From positions 35,640,263 to 35,704,262 of the forward strand of contig NC_092800.1 in assembly GCF_918797505.1 (NCBI RefSeq): a stretch of 64,000 nt of DNA. Direction: 5' to 3'. Both the position numbers and the translations under genes were made by a program. Shown here piece by piece: positions 27,301 through 33,736 of the stretch. Source of the stretch: Bemisia tabaci. Its lineage: Eukaryota > Arthropoda > Insecta > Hemiptera > Aleyrodidae. Each line of letters starts with the position of its first letter. The first letter of the stretch is position 1. The notes under the pieces were generated by a model, which was given only the letters and a program-made list of their open reading frames with translations, did not search any database and was not told the DNA's origin.

Positions 27301-30204
27301 GGTCTCCTAAAAGAAGGTATTGGAACTTATTGATAAGTGTTTTTATCTCTTGGAGCGTTTCTCTCGTTACCTTGCAAAAAGCAGCCTTGTTCCAAGAATT
27401 AGGTTTTAACCAAAGTTTGGTGTTTCTCGTCTTTTTTTATGGTTCCAGTCATTGCAAAGTTCAGTTTTTGAGTTCTAGGATTCCTAGTCATAGTTTTTGG
27501 ATGGGACTTGATTAGGACTGTAGCAAGGAGTCAACCAATGAGTTATGACCAAAACTATTTAGTTTGTAAAGTGGATTTTGGTTCACGTTTATTTTTATTG
27601 ATTGCTGTGTGAGTACTTCGTTTGATCTTCCGAAATCTCGAATCAGTGTTTCTTTTTACGGTAAACCTTAGTCTCTTCTCCCACTTCCCAGCTCCTCTCA
27701 TCTGAGTATTTTTCTTTCTCTAGAGTTTTGTGTTTGTTTGTGATTTTTTTGTAATTTATTTTCATCGCAGGCTTCAGTTTTCAAATCAGAGCACAATCCT
27801 TATTGAAGGGTGGGAGGGCAGATTTTTTTCTTCCCTGAATAAAGTGGATTGTGGGAGCTCCCTAGCTGTTCACCTACCCCTAATCATCGAGTACGGAATT
27901 GGAAATTGAACAAACTATCGGGACAGAATCTTTGAACAGAGTTGGCCGATGTCCATTTTAATGTGAGCCGTCGTTGCACCAGCCAGCGGCCATTTTCTTC
28001 CTTCTAATCCCTACCACCAACTTATTATATCTGTTATTTTTACCCCCTACTCCCATCATAAAGCGTATTCTTCAAGTCGGGTACGTATTATTTGTTTTCA
28101 TGGCAGCTAGTGTTATTGAAGTTTTTCGCTTTCGTCCTTCACAAATCTCCTGCCTGAGGCTTCATTCCCCAAAGTTTATACAGGCAATGCCTCTTCTGTC
28201 CTTTCATGTTTCCTACGCTGAATCCGACCCTTCGATTTTCTTTTTCAGCATCGTCCCAGGGAAAGGATCCACGCTCTCCGATCTGAAGAACAGAATCGAG
28301 GTGATCCTTGACTCGTGCTCTTCCTCACGCCCGTGCCTCAAAGGACAACGAAGAACCTTCCAGTGCTACAAATGCAAACTGGAATTCGAGAGGGGTCCTG
28401 CACTCGTCCAGCACTGGCTCGGCCACCTGAAGGGAAAATTGAAGCGACTCTACAACCCTCAGGTCCAGAAAATCCGGAAATTCCAATGCGAACGCTGCCG
28501 ATTCCAATTCAACCTCAAGTCCCAGCTCAAGACACACATCACGACCGTCTGTTTCAAGGACCTTTACACGGCGACCTTCAAGTGCAACTCGTGTTACGAA
28601 CGGTTCGCCTCCGGGGAGGCGCTCGAAGCCCACCGCCGAACGCACTTCAAGCAGTACACCTGCACGTTCTGCGAGGAGCGCTGCAGCAGCTCGCACAACC
28701 TCCGGCGACACCTGCGGGTCCACTCGGAGCTGCGGCCGATGAAGTGCCCGCACTGCGACGCCACCTTCAAGAGCAAGCAGATCCTCGACGTCCACCGCGC
28801 GACCCACGACGAGGAGCGACCCCACGCGTGCGGCCTCTGCGGCGCGCGGTTCCGCCAGAAGCCCTGCCTCCGCGCGCACATGGTCAAGCACACGGACTTG
28901 CGCGCCTACGCCTGCGGGGTGTGTGCGAACAAGTTCAAGGATCGCAAGACTCTGCGCCAACACATGCACAAGCACTCCAGCCTCAAGCCGTACCGCTGCG
29001 AGCTGTGCGAGGCTGCGTTCAAGAGGCGGGACCACCTGAGGAACCACGAGCTGACGCACCTTGAGGACAGGCCGTTCAAGTGCCATCTCTGTCCCTCCTA
29101 TTCTGCGTGTCAGAAGAGCGTTTTCAAACGGCATTTAAGGCTCCAGCATGGGGTGTTCGACTGATCTTTCGGGGGGATTGCCATCTCTGCCCCTCCTATT
29201 CTGCATGTCAGAAGAGCGTTTTCAAACGGCATTTGAGGCTCCAACACGGGGTGTTCGACTAATCCTTCTGGGAGCTAGATTGCCATCTTTGCCCCTCCTA
29301 TTCTGCGTGTCAGAAGAGCGTTTTCAAACGGCATTTGAGACTCCAGCACGGGGTGTTCGACTGATCCTTCAGGGAATTGACTAGGCTTTGGCGGTGTTTA
29401 TTTTCATGAGTTTTCGCTCTTGTTGTGCCAGCTTTATTTTATGAACTTGTACCCTGATTTCGTATCTTTAAGCAAATGGATCGAGCCTTTTCGTGGGTCA
29501 ACAATTTTATCGGGCTTTTAAGTAACCAAAACAAGAATAGATATGATTTTTCTTGCTGCATGAGAGTAGAAAGTCATTGCCAGGACAGCCCTCGCGATTC
29601 TATCAGGTTCTTCTAAGTTCCCGCAGAATCTCGTTCTTTTCTCACCATTCCGACCTCTCGCTCTCTCTCTTTTGTGTTGTGTCTTGAGCTTTCTTTCTTA
29701 GCTCTCGAACGCATTCAGTCGCGCAGGCGGTGTACCTACTGTGCTGTGCCGTCATGCCAAGGAAGAACGCCGCATAAGCCTTTAGCCATTGCTGTATCTC
29801 ATCTGATAAAAAAACGAATTTACTGGGAAAATTGCGAATGTTTTTCTTCAAATTTTCCAGACAATTTTTTTGCAGTTCAATCTAAATTATCTAAAAATCT
29901 CCAGAAAAAATGAGCAGGTATAACTTTCTTCAAAAATGCATGTTTCATACCGGGAAGTTTGGCAACTCTCGAATAATGTACATCGCTCTTCCTAAGCACG
30001 GCAGTGTGGGTGGATGGACTCTTTCAAATAGGGAGTTATACTCTTCTAATCTTCTATCCCCTACAAATCATCTCAAATCTCTAAATCTAAACCTAATTAA
30101 CACTCCTATCCTTCTATACCTAATACAACCTAACAAATTACCCTCTTAATATTTCCAGACCCCATCCAAGGCTGCAGTATCTACCCGATTAAACGCCTTA
30201 AAAC

Positions 30205-30250
<46 letters not shown>

Positions 30251-32243
30251 GGAGTTATTTTTATGCACGTTTTTGTGGTGTCTTCACCGAACAAATTATG
30301 ACCGAAATACTGATTTTCAGAATTTGAAAAATTCCATAATTTTCTAGGGGAGGCAAATCAATAGACTCCTCTTAAGAAAAGGAGGCCATTTTCATGTCCC
30401 CCTGATGGGCTAGTAAATCTATAGTATATTACTGCAACAGACTGCTTCACCTGTGGTCTCAGGAGGCAAAAATTACTACCACAACTAGGGTTGCCTGTAG
30501 AGAGAGGCTTAAAAGAACACCTAATCTAGATGAACAAACAATCTCGCAAAATGTTTCTCACTTAGGACTTCAAGTGTTAAGCGTCAGATATTATCGCCTT
30601 AGTTCTTTATGTTTCAGACACATATTGCCTCAAATAAATGAAACTCATACAAAGTCATGAGACAGATGTGCAACAATTGGCAGGACTATTCTCGAGGAAA
30701 AACGCCGTATGAACATTCGATGGTTGTCAAATTTCCTTCGACAAAATGTTTATTTTTAGGAATGCTACGAATATATTTCGTTTAAATTTTCAGAAACTTT
30801 TGGTGAAATTGTGCACAAAATTTTCTGAGAAATAGGAGGGAGAATAGGTATCCACAAGTTTACCATGCAGGAAATTCGTGTTTTATCACAGGAAATTTGG
30901 CAACGTCCAAAGGCTCATACAGCGTTTTTTCCTAGCACGGCAGTATTAGCATTATATTTTAAAAAGAGTGGACATATGTGGGAACCAAAAAGAAAAAGCT
31001 CACCTTATACAGATACTTAGGTACTCCAGGTTTTTGTACATCTCTCTTGCAAATATGATCGCTGGTACAAGGAAAAGTGCATCAGTTGCGGCTTTTTCGC
31101 TTATTGTGTGCATTAATCCCATTCATACTAACATCCTCAATTGATTCATTTTTCATGTAAGTACATTTACCTCGCTCTCTTTCTCTTTTTTTTTTTCCCA
31201 GAAAAAGCCTTTCAACAAACTCTATCTCAAATTCAGGACGAGGAATCAGCCGCGGTGCCAGGAAATTTCTCGGTCATATCAATGAGAGGGGAAACAATAG
31301 GGACTTTATATGTTATAAATGTGGACTAACTTTCGAGAAAAAATCTCAATTTCTGGCGCACTGGATGGAGCATGTCCGTAACAATCTTGAAAAAAGCTCA
31401 AAGAAAAAGGAAGCGCGTGCACATAAATGTGATTTATGCAAGAAGACATTTACCCTGAAATCTAGTCTAAAGAAGCATCTTTGTGAGTTTTGTGACGGAC
31501 CGGCAGGAACTTCAGTGACAGGAACCTCAACTAAAACAGACCATCATGAGTCGAAGTTATTCGGTTGTACATTTTGTGATTCTAGTTTCACTCATCAAAG
31601 TTTTTTGGAAAGGCATTTGGCAATGCATTCAGATTTGAAACCTTTTAAGTGTCAAACATGCGGCCTATTATTCAAAAGAAAAGAAAATCTGTCAACACAT
31701 CAGCGCCGAACCCATTCTGAAAGTCTATTCAAATGCAATGAATGTTCATTTGCAACAAAGCATCCGTACAACCTCAGAACACATCAAGAAGCAATTCATT
31801 CTAGTGTAAACCCTTATAAGTGTAATTTGTGCAGCACATCTTTCAAGTCAAAACATAAATTAGAAAAGCATCAAAAGTCAGTTCACTCTAACCTCGCTCC
31901 TTTCAAATGCGATTTATGTGATGCATCCTTCCAAGTCAAGTCTAGTTTACGAAGGCATCAAAATTCATTTCACTCAGACCTCAGGCCATTTAAGTGTAAT
32001 TTTTGTGATGCATCTTTCAAGTTGAAGCATGCAATGAAATCCCATGAAAGCTCAGTCCATTCCAATCTCAGACCGTTTAATTGTCATTTGTGCGACGCAT
32101 CATTCAAACTTAAAACGTCACTTGCTTCTCACCAACGCACGCACAACGATGATAGGCCTTATTCATGTGACTTTTGTGATTACACCGCCAGGTTCAGCCA
32201 CCATCTGTCTGTACATGTACTGAAAATACATAAATTGGCCTAA
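224..32243 (+). CDS. Zinc-finger locus with one constant N-terminus and five alternative C2H2 terminal exons (5' end outside window)
   Basis: Likely a nuclear DNA-binding regulator family made from one locus. Constant coding exons are 224-393, 1721-1776, 2407-3222, 4131-4289, 6637-6704 and 7592-7623. All junctions keep one reading frame (phases 2,1,1,1,0,2). The last constant exon ends with two bases (AG) of a split codon. Five downstream ORFs at 10161, 11629, 19981, 28249 and 31202 each follow a pyrimidine tract plus AG and each need exactly one base to finish that codon, giving Ser (A, C, D) or Arg (B, E). Each encodes C2H2 fingers and a stop. The layout matches lola/mod(mdg4)-type loci, in which one dimerising or scaffold N-terminus is spliced to many DNA-binding ends. 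No BTB domain is visible here; it could lie upstream of the window. The alternative, separate intronless paralogues, explains the shared phase less well. I do not recognise the constant region, so no symbol is given. Confidence 0.75.
394..1720. other. Intron of the zinc-finger locus with degraded repeat
   Basis: No coding exon was found. Sequence at 574-640 and 1530-1600 resembles the decayed AAATCAGGGAA-type elements seen elsewhere in the window. A local GC-rich patch at 700-910 includes a hairpin CTTCTATGG/CCATAGAAG at 808-832. ORFs here look incidental. Confidence 0.4.
1721..1776 (+). CDS. Zinc-finger locus, constant exon b (56 nt)
   Basis: This short exon lies between a T/C tract ending CCCCAG and the donor GTACGT. 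It completes a Gln codon and encodes LLRTSNDEKEKIEISTQT, a charged linker. It ends in phase 1, matching exon c, which starts with AG to give Glu. Confidence 0.6.
2407..3222 (+). CDS. Zinc-finger locus, constant exon c: lysine-rich acidic linker with several NLS-like runs
   Basis: The largest constant exon, about 272 residues, lies between CTTTCAG and GTAATA. Visible segments, counted from the exon start, are a KKQKKNKKE basic run near residue 36, a KKKKKKKEE run near residue 66, and a hydrophobic helix-like stretch LMIMRDLLLKLAELL near residue 95. KKRKKRNS follows near residue 155 and RKKKKKKKRKS near residue 180. These are strong nuclear or nucleolar localisation signals. Near the C-terminal end V-K-T-E fits the sumoylation consensus (hydrophobic-K-x-E). 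No zinc finger is present. If the donor is not used, translation runs 14 more residues to a stop at 3264-3266, giving a finger-less product. Confidence 0.75.
3388..3692. mobile_element. MITE-like inverted-repeat element
   Basis: The ends AAGCGTATTTTCGTTGATGA and TCATCAACGAAAATACACTT are imperfect inverted repeats about 35 bp long, extending into GGTGGAGCCAAAATGG. It lies in the intron between exons c and d and has no coding capacity. Confidence 0.55.
4131..4289 (+). CDS. Zinc-finger locus, constant exon d
   Basis: This 159-nt exon lies between a long T tract ending TTTTAG and the donor GTATGT. It continues the frame of exon c (g+gt = Gly) and encodes a Ser/Asn/Pro-rich, probably disordered linker (PSNSAHPVKQVEYVPVPESS...). 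It ends in phase 1. No domain is recognised. Confidence 0.65.
4917..5060. repeat. GAG(C/T)CGAGTTCGAG-rich degenerate repeat
   Basis: The motif GAGCCGAGTTCGAG and variants occur about five times over 140 bp, in the intron between constant exons d and e. It looks like a short sequence-biased repeat or transposon fragment; the family is not assigned. Confidence 0.4.
5611..5897 (+). repeat. Two direct copies of a ~107-bp block, 180 bp apart
   Basis: Copies at about 5611-5717 and 5791-5897 share CGTTCTACC, a GCGG-TATCGACGGG-AATTG core and the ending CAGATTTT..GACCCAGGTTTTTTT. They lie directly upstream of the tRNA-like SINE head and may belong to the same composite element. Confidence 0.6.
6055..6134 (+). 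mobile_element. tRNA-derived SINE head (Pol III A and B boxes)
   Basis: TGGCCGAGTCG at 6064-6074 fits the A box and GGTTCGATTCC at 6113-6123 fits the B box, about 39 bp apart. The general pattern resembles tRNA-Ser/Leu. Acceptor and anticodon stems do not pair convincingly, so this is a SINE promoter rather than a working tRNA gene. Confidence 0.55.
6320..6399 (+). mobile_element. Helitron-like 3' terminus (nested GC hairpins ending CTAG)
   Basis: GGGCCGCGAAGCGGCCC (6320-6336), GGCGCAGAGCGCC and GGCCGCGTAGCGGCC are perfect or near-perfect hairpins. An outer AGGGGG/CCCCCT stem closes on CTAG at 6396-6399, followed by T. A terminal hairpin plus CTRR, inserted before T, is the hallmark of Helitron 3' ends. 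The 5' TC end was not located. Confidence 0.4.
6637..6704 (+). CDS. Zinc-finger locus, constant exon e (short coiled-coil-like)
   Basis: This 68-nt exon between TTGCAG and GTAAGT encodes about 22 residues (TGDNLEKELLELEQCLQQVN...). Leu spaced at 3-4 residues fits a short coiled coil that could help oligomerisation. It ends in phase 0, which fits exon f. Confidence 0.6.
7592..7623 (+). CDS. Zinc-finger locus, last constant exon f (32-nt microexon, common donor)
   Basis: This 32-nt exon lies between TTTTTTTTCAG and GTAAGC and encodes TDNQEPKERS plus the first two bases (AG) of a split codon. It is the common splice donor for terminal exons A to E, because all five acceptors supply exactly one base and then open into a zinc-finger frame. 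The short length makes it less certain than the larger exons, but phase agreement on both sides supports it. Confidence 0.6.
7802..7990. mobile_element. Short inverted-repeat element
   Basis: CTAGAGGCCTATTTCAGCTGTTT at the left and AAAACAGCTGAAATGAACCTCCAGG at the right are imperfect inverted repeats bounding about 190 AT-rich bases. It lies in the intron after the common donor exon. Confidence 0.4.
7991..10160. other. Intron between common donor and terminal exon A
   Basis: AT-rich, without a supportable exon. It has poly(C) runs near 8897 and 9894 and long pyrimidine tracts before the acceptor at 10160. Nothing else is recognised. Confidence 0.4.
10161..11112 (+). CDS. Alternative terminal exon A: six C2H2 fingers
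   Basis: The exon follows TTTTTAACCAG, where ag+t gives Ser. It encodes about 316 residues. The first finger, about 36 residues in, reads CYKCGEKF...HWIKH (C-x2-C-x12-H-x3-H with the HW signature). A Ser/Asn-rich linker of about 115 residues follows. Then come five fingers: CSVC...HLQKH, CSTC...HQKIKH, CPKC...HLVSH, CNLC...HLATKH and CSAC...HRKEAH. The TGA is at 11110-11112. The wide gap between the first finger and the cluster separates A from B, D and E. The sequence is AT-rich like its surroundings. Confidence 0.75.
11629..12526 (+). CDS. Alternative terminal exon B: nine zinc fingers
   Basis: The acceptor is ATTTTTTGCAG, and ag+a gives Arg. About 298 residues are encoded. The HW finger is CYQCGLNF...HWLQH. 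The second finger is C2HC (CSRCKFKF...HIMNVC). Seven more C2H2 fingers follow with partly preserved TGEKP-type linkers (for example HSNEKPYQC, HSDEKPFTC). It aligns finger for finger with terminal exon D, including the FKxLY segment after the C2HC finger, so B and D are sister exons. The frame is also open upstream to an ATG at 11528, so an intronless start is possible, but the shared splice phase favours splicing. Stop TAA is at 12524-12526. A possible poly(A) signal ATTAAA is at 12638. Confidence 0.78.
13829..14683. mobile_element. MITE (GGAACCA family) interrupted by a second element
   Basis: The left end ATTGAGCCGCGTTCAGCAGAAAGGAACC and the right end GGTTCC(T)TTTCTGTTTAATGCGATCCAAT match the TIRs of the intact copy at 48743-49002. 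The element is split by the insertion at 14035-14631. Confidence 0.7.
14035..14631. mobile_element. Nested long-TIR element (~600 bp)
   Basis: Arms of about 190 bp are inverted copies: GGGAATGTGTGCCCTGTT near the left is matched by AACAGGGCACACATTCCC near the right, and both arms reach CGCTGCCTTCATTTATTCAA. TTTAA flanks both sides (14030-14034 and 14632-14636), a probable target duplication. It is inserted inside the MITE at 13829-14683. Confidence 0.75.
14884..15181. mobile_element. Element with CAGG(A/G)TGTCTAC termini
   Basis: It starts CAGGATGTCTACAAGTCCGG and ends GTAGACACCCTG. The inside is rich in GGAATTT and AAAAGTAC repeats. It belongs with the element at 21847-22730, which has the same ends. 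Confidence 0.6.
15182..19606. other. Long intronic stretch between terminal exons B and C
   Basis: No exon could be supported. A decayed copy of the CAGGGAAA/..ACATCCTGAA-type element lies at about 15,755-16,175 and accounts for the short ORF there. A poly(T) tract sits near 16,480. The rest is AT-rich and featureless to my reading. Confidence 0.4.
19607..19850 (+). mobile_element. ~245-bp element carrying AATAAAGTATGACAGGAAGTC-like core (copy 1)
   Basis: The ends GTAAGTCCGCAATCACA and TATGTGATTGCTGACTTAC are inverted repeats. The core ATTAAAGTATGACAGGAAGTC is shared with copies at 38626, 42533, 44291 and 59970, all in the same orientation. Confidence 0.65.
19981..20536 (+). CDS. Alternative terminal exon C: three C2H2 fingers, SUMO-type motifs
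   Basis: The acceptor CTCCTTTTTCAG is followed by c, and ag+c gives Ser. About 185 residues are encoded. It begins ISEKQIKIEDQ, where I-K-I-E fits the sumoylation consensus. Then comes NVVFISSDDSSDEEA, a hydrophobic core followed by acidic and Ser residues typical of SUMO-interacting motifs. Three fingers follow: CTQC...HSKRFH, CTPC...HMRLH and CLIC...HYSKCH. It lacks the HW finger found in A, B, D and E, so it may be an older or independently recruited exon. Confidence 0.68.
20929..21130 (+). repeat. Tandem duplication of 102 bp in 3' region of exon C
   Basis: Two essentially identical 102-bp units start CTTCCACAAACATTCAGTGG at 20929 and 21031. Because 102 is divisible by three, a repeated 34-residue open frame appears on the minus strand; I treat this as a by-product. 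Confidence 0.9.
21847..22730. mobile_element. Element with AGGGTGTCTAC termini, carrying a nested palindromic element
   Basis: The left end AGGGTGTCTACAGATCTGGG and the right end GTCTGTAGACACCCT are inverted repeats. The flanks inside contain GGGAAA-type sequence. The centre is occupied by the long-TIR element at 22101-22550. Confidence 0.65.
22101..22550. mobile_element. Long-TIR palindromic element (copy 1)
   Basis: Arms of roughly 170-200 bp are inverted: GAGTCAGTTGCGCTAGTCA pairs with TGACTAGCGCAACTTACTC, and CGAGATATCGCCCTTTG with CAAAGGGCGATATCTCG. A second copy is at 52497-52913. Confidence 0.75.
23480..24193. mobile_element. 714-bp foldback element with ~300-bp arms
   Basis: It starts TAGTCCAGGCGCCTGGTAG and ends CCAGGCGCCTGGACTA. 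The arms are inverted copies over about 300 bp, including CCGCACGCGTATCTGGTGAG, GGCCTAAAAAGGCC and CGGATGAGGAAAAGTCCCGG. The unpaired centre is GC-rich (near 23,820-23,880). No transposase frame was seen. It could form a very large hairpin. Confidence 0.8.
24194..28248. other. Intronic stretch before terminal exon D
   Basis: AT-rich sequence with one MITE at 25100-25250 and no supportable exon. ORFs at 24888 and 27330 lack any family feature and I consider them incidental. Confidence 0.4.
25100..25250. mobile_element. ~150-bp MITE (TTTTGCAA/GGAACCA-type termini, diverged)
   Basis: AATTGGACTTCATTTTGTAATTAGAAAC at the left and the inverse GTTCCTAATTGCAAAATATAGTCCAATT at the right. The internal CATATGTTGTTTCTAAA is shared with the copies at 32370 and 54600. 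Confidence 0.65.
28249..29164 (+). CDS. Alternative terminal exon D: nine zinc fingers, GC-rich
   Basis: The acceptor CTTTTTCAG is followed by c (ag+c = Ser). About 304 residues are encoded. The HW finger is CYKCKLEF...HWLGH and the C2HC finger is CERCRFQF...HITTVC. Seven more fingers follow, ending CHLCPSYSACQKSVFKRHLRLQH. It is collinear with exon B. From about 28,450 to 29,080 codons end mostly in G or C, unlike every other exon in the window, and this creates long shadow ORFs on both strands. The open frame continues upstream through the acceptor to 27974, so an unspliced start cannot be excluded. The block coding for the last finger is repeated twice more after the stop. Confidence 0.75.
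29082..29378 (+). repeat. Three tandem copies of the last-finger block of exon D
   Basis: Near-identical units start at 29082, 29180 and 29282 (periods 98 and 102 bp). Each codes for CHLCPSYSACQKSVFKRHLR-LQHGVFD and a stop. Copy 1 is the real C-terminus of exon D. Copies 2 and 3 lie after its stop and in another frame, because 98 is not a multiple of three, so they are probably 3' UTR unless another splice or frameshift reaches them. Confidence 0.85.
29735..30010. mobile_element. MITE, GCCGTG...AAGAACGCC family (copy 1)
   Basis: The left end GTGCTGTGCCGTCATGCCAAG, continuing GAAGAACGCCGCATAAGCC, is mirrored by CATCGCTCTTCCTAAGCACGGCAGT at the right. It lies downstream of exon D and upstream of exon E. 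Confidence 0.6.
30040..30258 (+). mobile_element. Poly(A)-tailed retroposon with 8-bp target-site duplication
   Basis: The insert ends in a pure A run of about 39 bases (30209-30247). GGAGTTAT occurs immediately before it (30032-30039) and after it (30251-30258), as expected for LINE-mediated target-primed insertion. The body of about 170 bp is C/T-rich and was not recognised; it may be a SINE or a 5'-truncated LINE end. Confidence 0.65.
30680..30946. mobile_element. MITE, same family as 29735-30010 (copy 2)
   Basis: The left part GAGGAAAAACGCCGTATGA and the right part TCATACAGCGTTTTTTCCTAGCACGGCAGT are inverted repeats. The internal TTTCATACCGGGAAGTTTGGCAAC-like stretch aligns with copy 1. 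Confidence 0.6.
31202..32243 (+). CDS. Alternative terminal exon E: ten zinc fingers
   Basis: The acceptor is TTTTTTTTTTCCCAG, and ag+a gives Arg. The frame then reads KSLSTNSISNSGRG... into the HW finger CYKCGLTF...HWMEH at about residue 49. A C2HC-like finger (CDLCKKTF...HLCEFC) follows, then eight C2H2 fingers. Several of these share the repeat FKC(N/D)-CDASF-(K/Q) and HS(N/D)LRPF linkers, which suggests recent finger duplication inside the exon. Another frame from the same exon (KAFQQTLSQIQDEES) stops at 31327, so splice phase decides the frame. The TAA is at 32241-32243, and AATAAA lies at 32841. Confidence 0.78.
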
Positions 32244-32369
32244 AAGCATCATTCCTTTCTTCCTTTTTTTTCCGCTGAAAAGTTCTCAAAATCGCTACTT
32301 TTCCATGTTCTTTTAAATTTAAATTGACGGTGAAACTATCAAACTTCGGGTTTTGATTCCCAACGGTAA

Positions 32370-32515
32370 ACTGGATTACATTTTGCAATAAGGAACCACT
32401 ATCTCTGGCTCTTCCATAAAAATACCTTTCTGCATAGAGAATCCAATGGCATATATGTTGTTTCTAAAATGAGCTATAAATAGTGGTTCCTTTATTGCAA
32501 AATGCAGTCCAACTG
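32370..32515. mobile_element. ~145-bp MITE in the 3' region of exon E
   Basis: CTGGATTACATTTTGCAATAAGGAACCACTAT and the inverse ATAGTGGTTCCTTTATTGCAAAATGCAGTCCA. It is very similar to the copy at 54600-54742. If the poly(A) site at 32841 is used, this element is transcribed in the 3' UTR. Confidence 0.75.
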
Positions 32516-32840
32516 TAGTTGGGCTCTCTAGTTATTCATATTTCTTCCTTTTCCCCACTTTTGTTCCAGTTTTTCTGAAGATGTTTATACATTTTGCCAC
32601 AGAAGAACGTATTTTAGGTATTGCATATCAATGTAACAACACAAAAAACCTATGAATTTTTTGCTCAATTTTTCACTTATTTCTTATTGTCAGGCCCGAA
32701 GATAGACTTTGATGAATTTTTATGAGTTTCACGGGTTTTATAGTTGTAATTTTTTGTTAGTTACGAGCGAATATTTTTTTCTTGTGTCTTAAGTATTTGT
32801 AAAAATTTTTATCAGAAAGCATGTTATTTTTTGAACGGAG

Positions 32841-32846
32841 AATAAA
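32841..32846 (+). promoter_or_regulatory. Poly(A) signal AATAAA after terminal exon E
   Basis: AATAAA lies 598 bp after the stop of exon E, with T-rich sequence downstream. It is the first canonical hexamer seen after this exon and a plausible end of the whole locus. Confidence 0.4.
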
Positions 32847-33381
32847 AACTCGTTCACCCAGTTCCCTTTTTTCTTCATCCATTTTCTGAAGAGCCTCATG
32901 CATCTCATCGAAGTGCCATATAAGGCCAATCATTATATTACCCTTCCCCTCCCCCCTCTCCTCCAGCTTAAAGTTATCTCATTTTTCGTAAATGAAATGA
33001 TTTTACATTAAAATCAATGTATGCAGCTTGTGCAAAGGTATTTCCTAAAACCTAATTATTGATTAGAAAATCGAACTACAAGCCAAAATAAACGAGTACC
33101 TAATATTTAAAACTACATGTAGCTGAGATAAAAAATAAAACTTACAAATAACAAAGCAAACGTTCCGACTGTCTACAAACTGCGATCTTCTTCAGTGAAT
33201 CATGAACAACCAATGGAAACATTTTATAAAATACAAAAGCTGCAAAACTATTATCAAACTATGTGAAATTACTATTATTCCGAATTCCTCAGGTATTTCA
33301 TAATTGAGGTGCACATGTACCAGTGGAATCAATTTCCTTCTCGTTTAGTGAGGAATGGAAATTCAAGTGTTGTTATGTCAC

Positions 33382-33454
33382 GGCGCCAATAGGTCACGTT
33401 AAAAGGGTAAGTAGATAAAAAAGTAAAAAAGTAGGTCTTTTTAAAATTGGCGCC
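33382..33454. promoter_or_regulatory. Putative su(f) promoter region with inverted GGCGCCAAT / ATTGGCGCC pair
   Basis: GGCGCCAAT (33382-33390) and its exact inverse ATTGGCGCC (33446-33454) lie 235-307 bp before the su(f) start codon, in otherwise AT-rich DNA. TTGGCGCC resembles E2F-type sites. The promoter role is inferred from position only. Confidence 0.3.
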
Positions 33455-33688
33455 ATAATTTTAAATTCGAAGCCCATTGCCACCAAAACTCCGCATCGCT
33501 TCTGAAAGCCGAAATGCAACATTCAACAGTATTTATGGCATTTGGCATTATCGGGCATCGGCATTGTTTACGTGAGTTTGTTCGTGGGTACCGGTTTCTT
33601 TTTTTCCAGTTTTATTTAGAATTCTCTCGTCAAGTGATGTTTTAACCTTTTAGTTTTTATTTCTGAGCTGTATTAAAATCACACCATA

Positions 33689-33736
33689 ATGACAGAAGAC
33701 AAACCGGATAAGGACAAGACCGAGAAAACGGAAGTG
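33689..33736 (+). CDS. su(f): su(f) exon 1 (residues 1-16)
   Basis: ATG followed by a charged N-terminus [16 protein letters not shown] and the donor GTAAGA, phase 0. The start is chosen because it is in frame with exon 2 and sits just before the donor. N-termini are poorly conserved in this family. Confidence 0.75.

Noticed and set aside
28325..29134. 269-residue open frame on the minus strand and 249-residue frame on the plus strand over exon D
   Set aside because: Both mirror the high GC third positions of the zinc-finger exon; the peptides are low-complexity Ala/Arg/Pro-rich without any domain.
31141..31329. Frame KAFQQTLSQIQDEESAAV in exon E as the true coding frame
   Set aside because: It stops at 31327, and the splice phase set by the common donor selects the other frame, which leads into the fingers.
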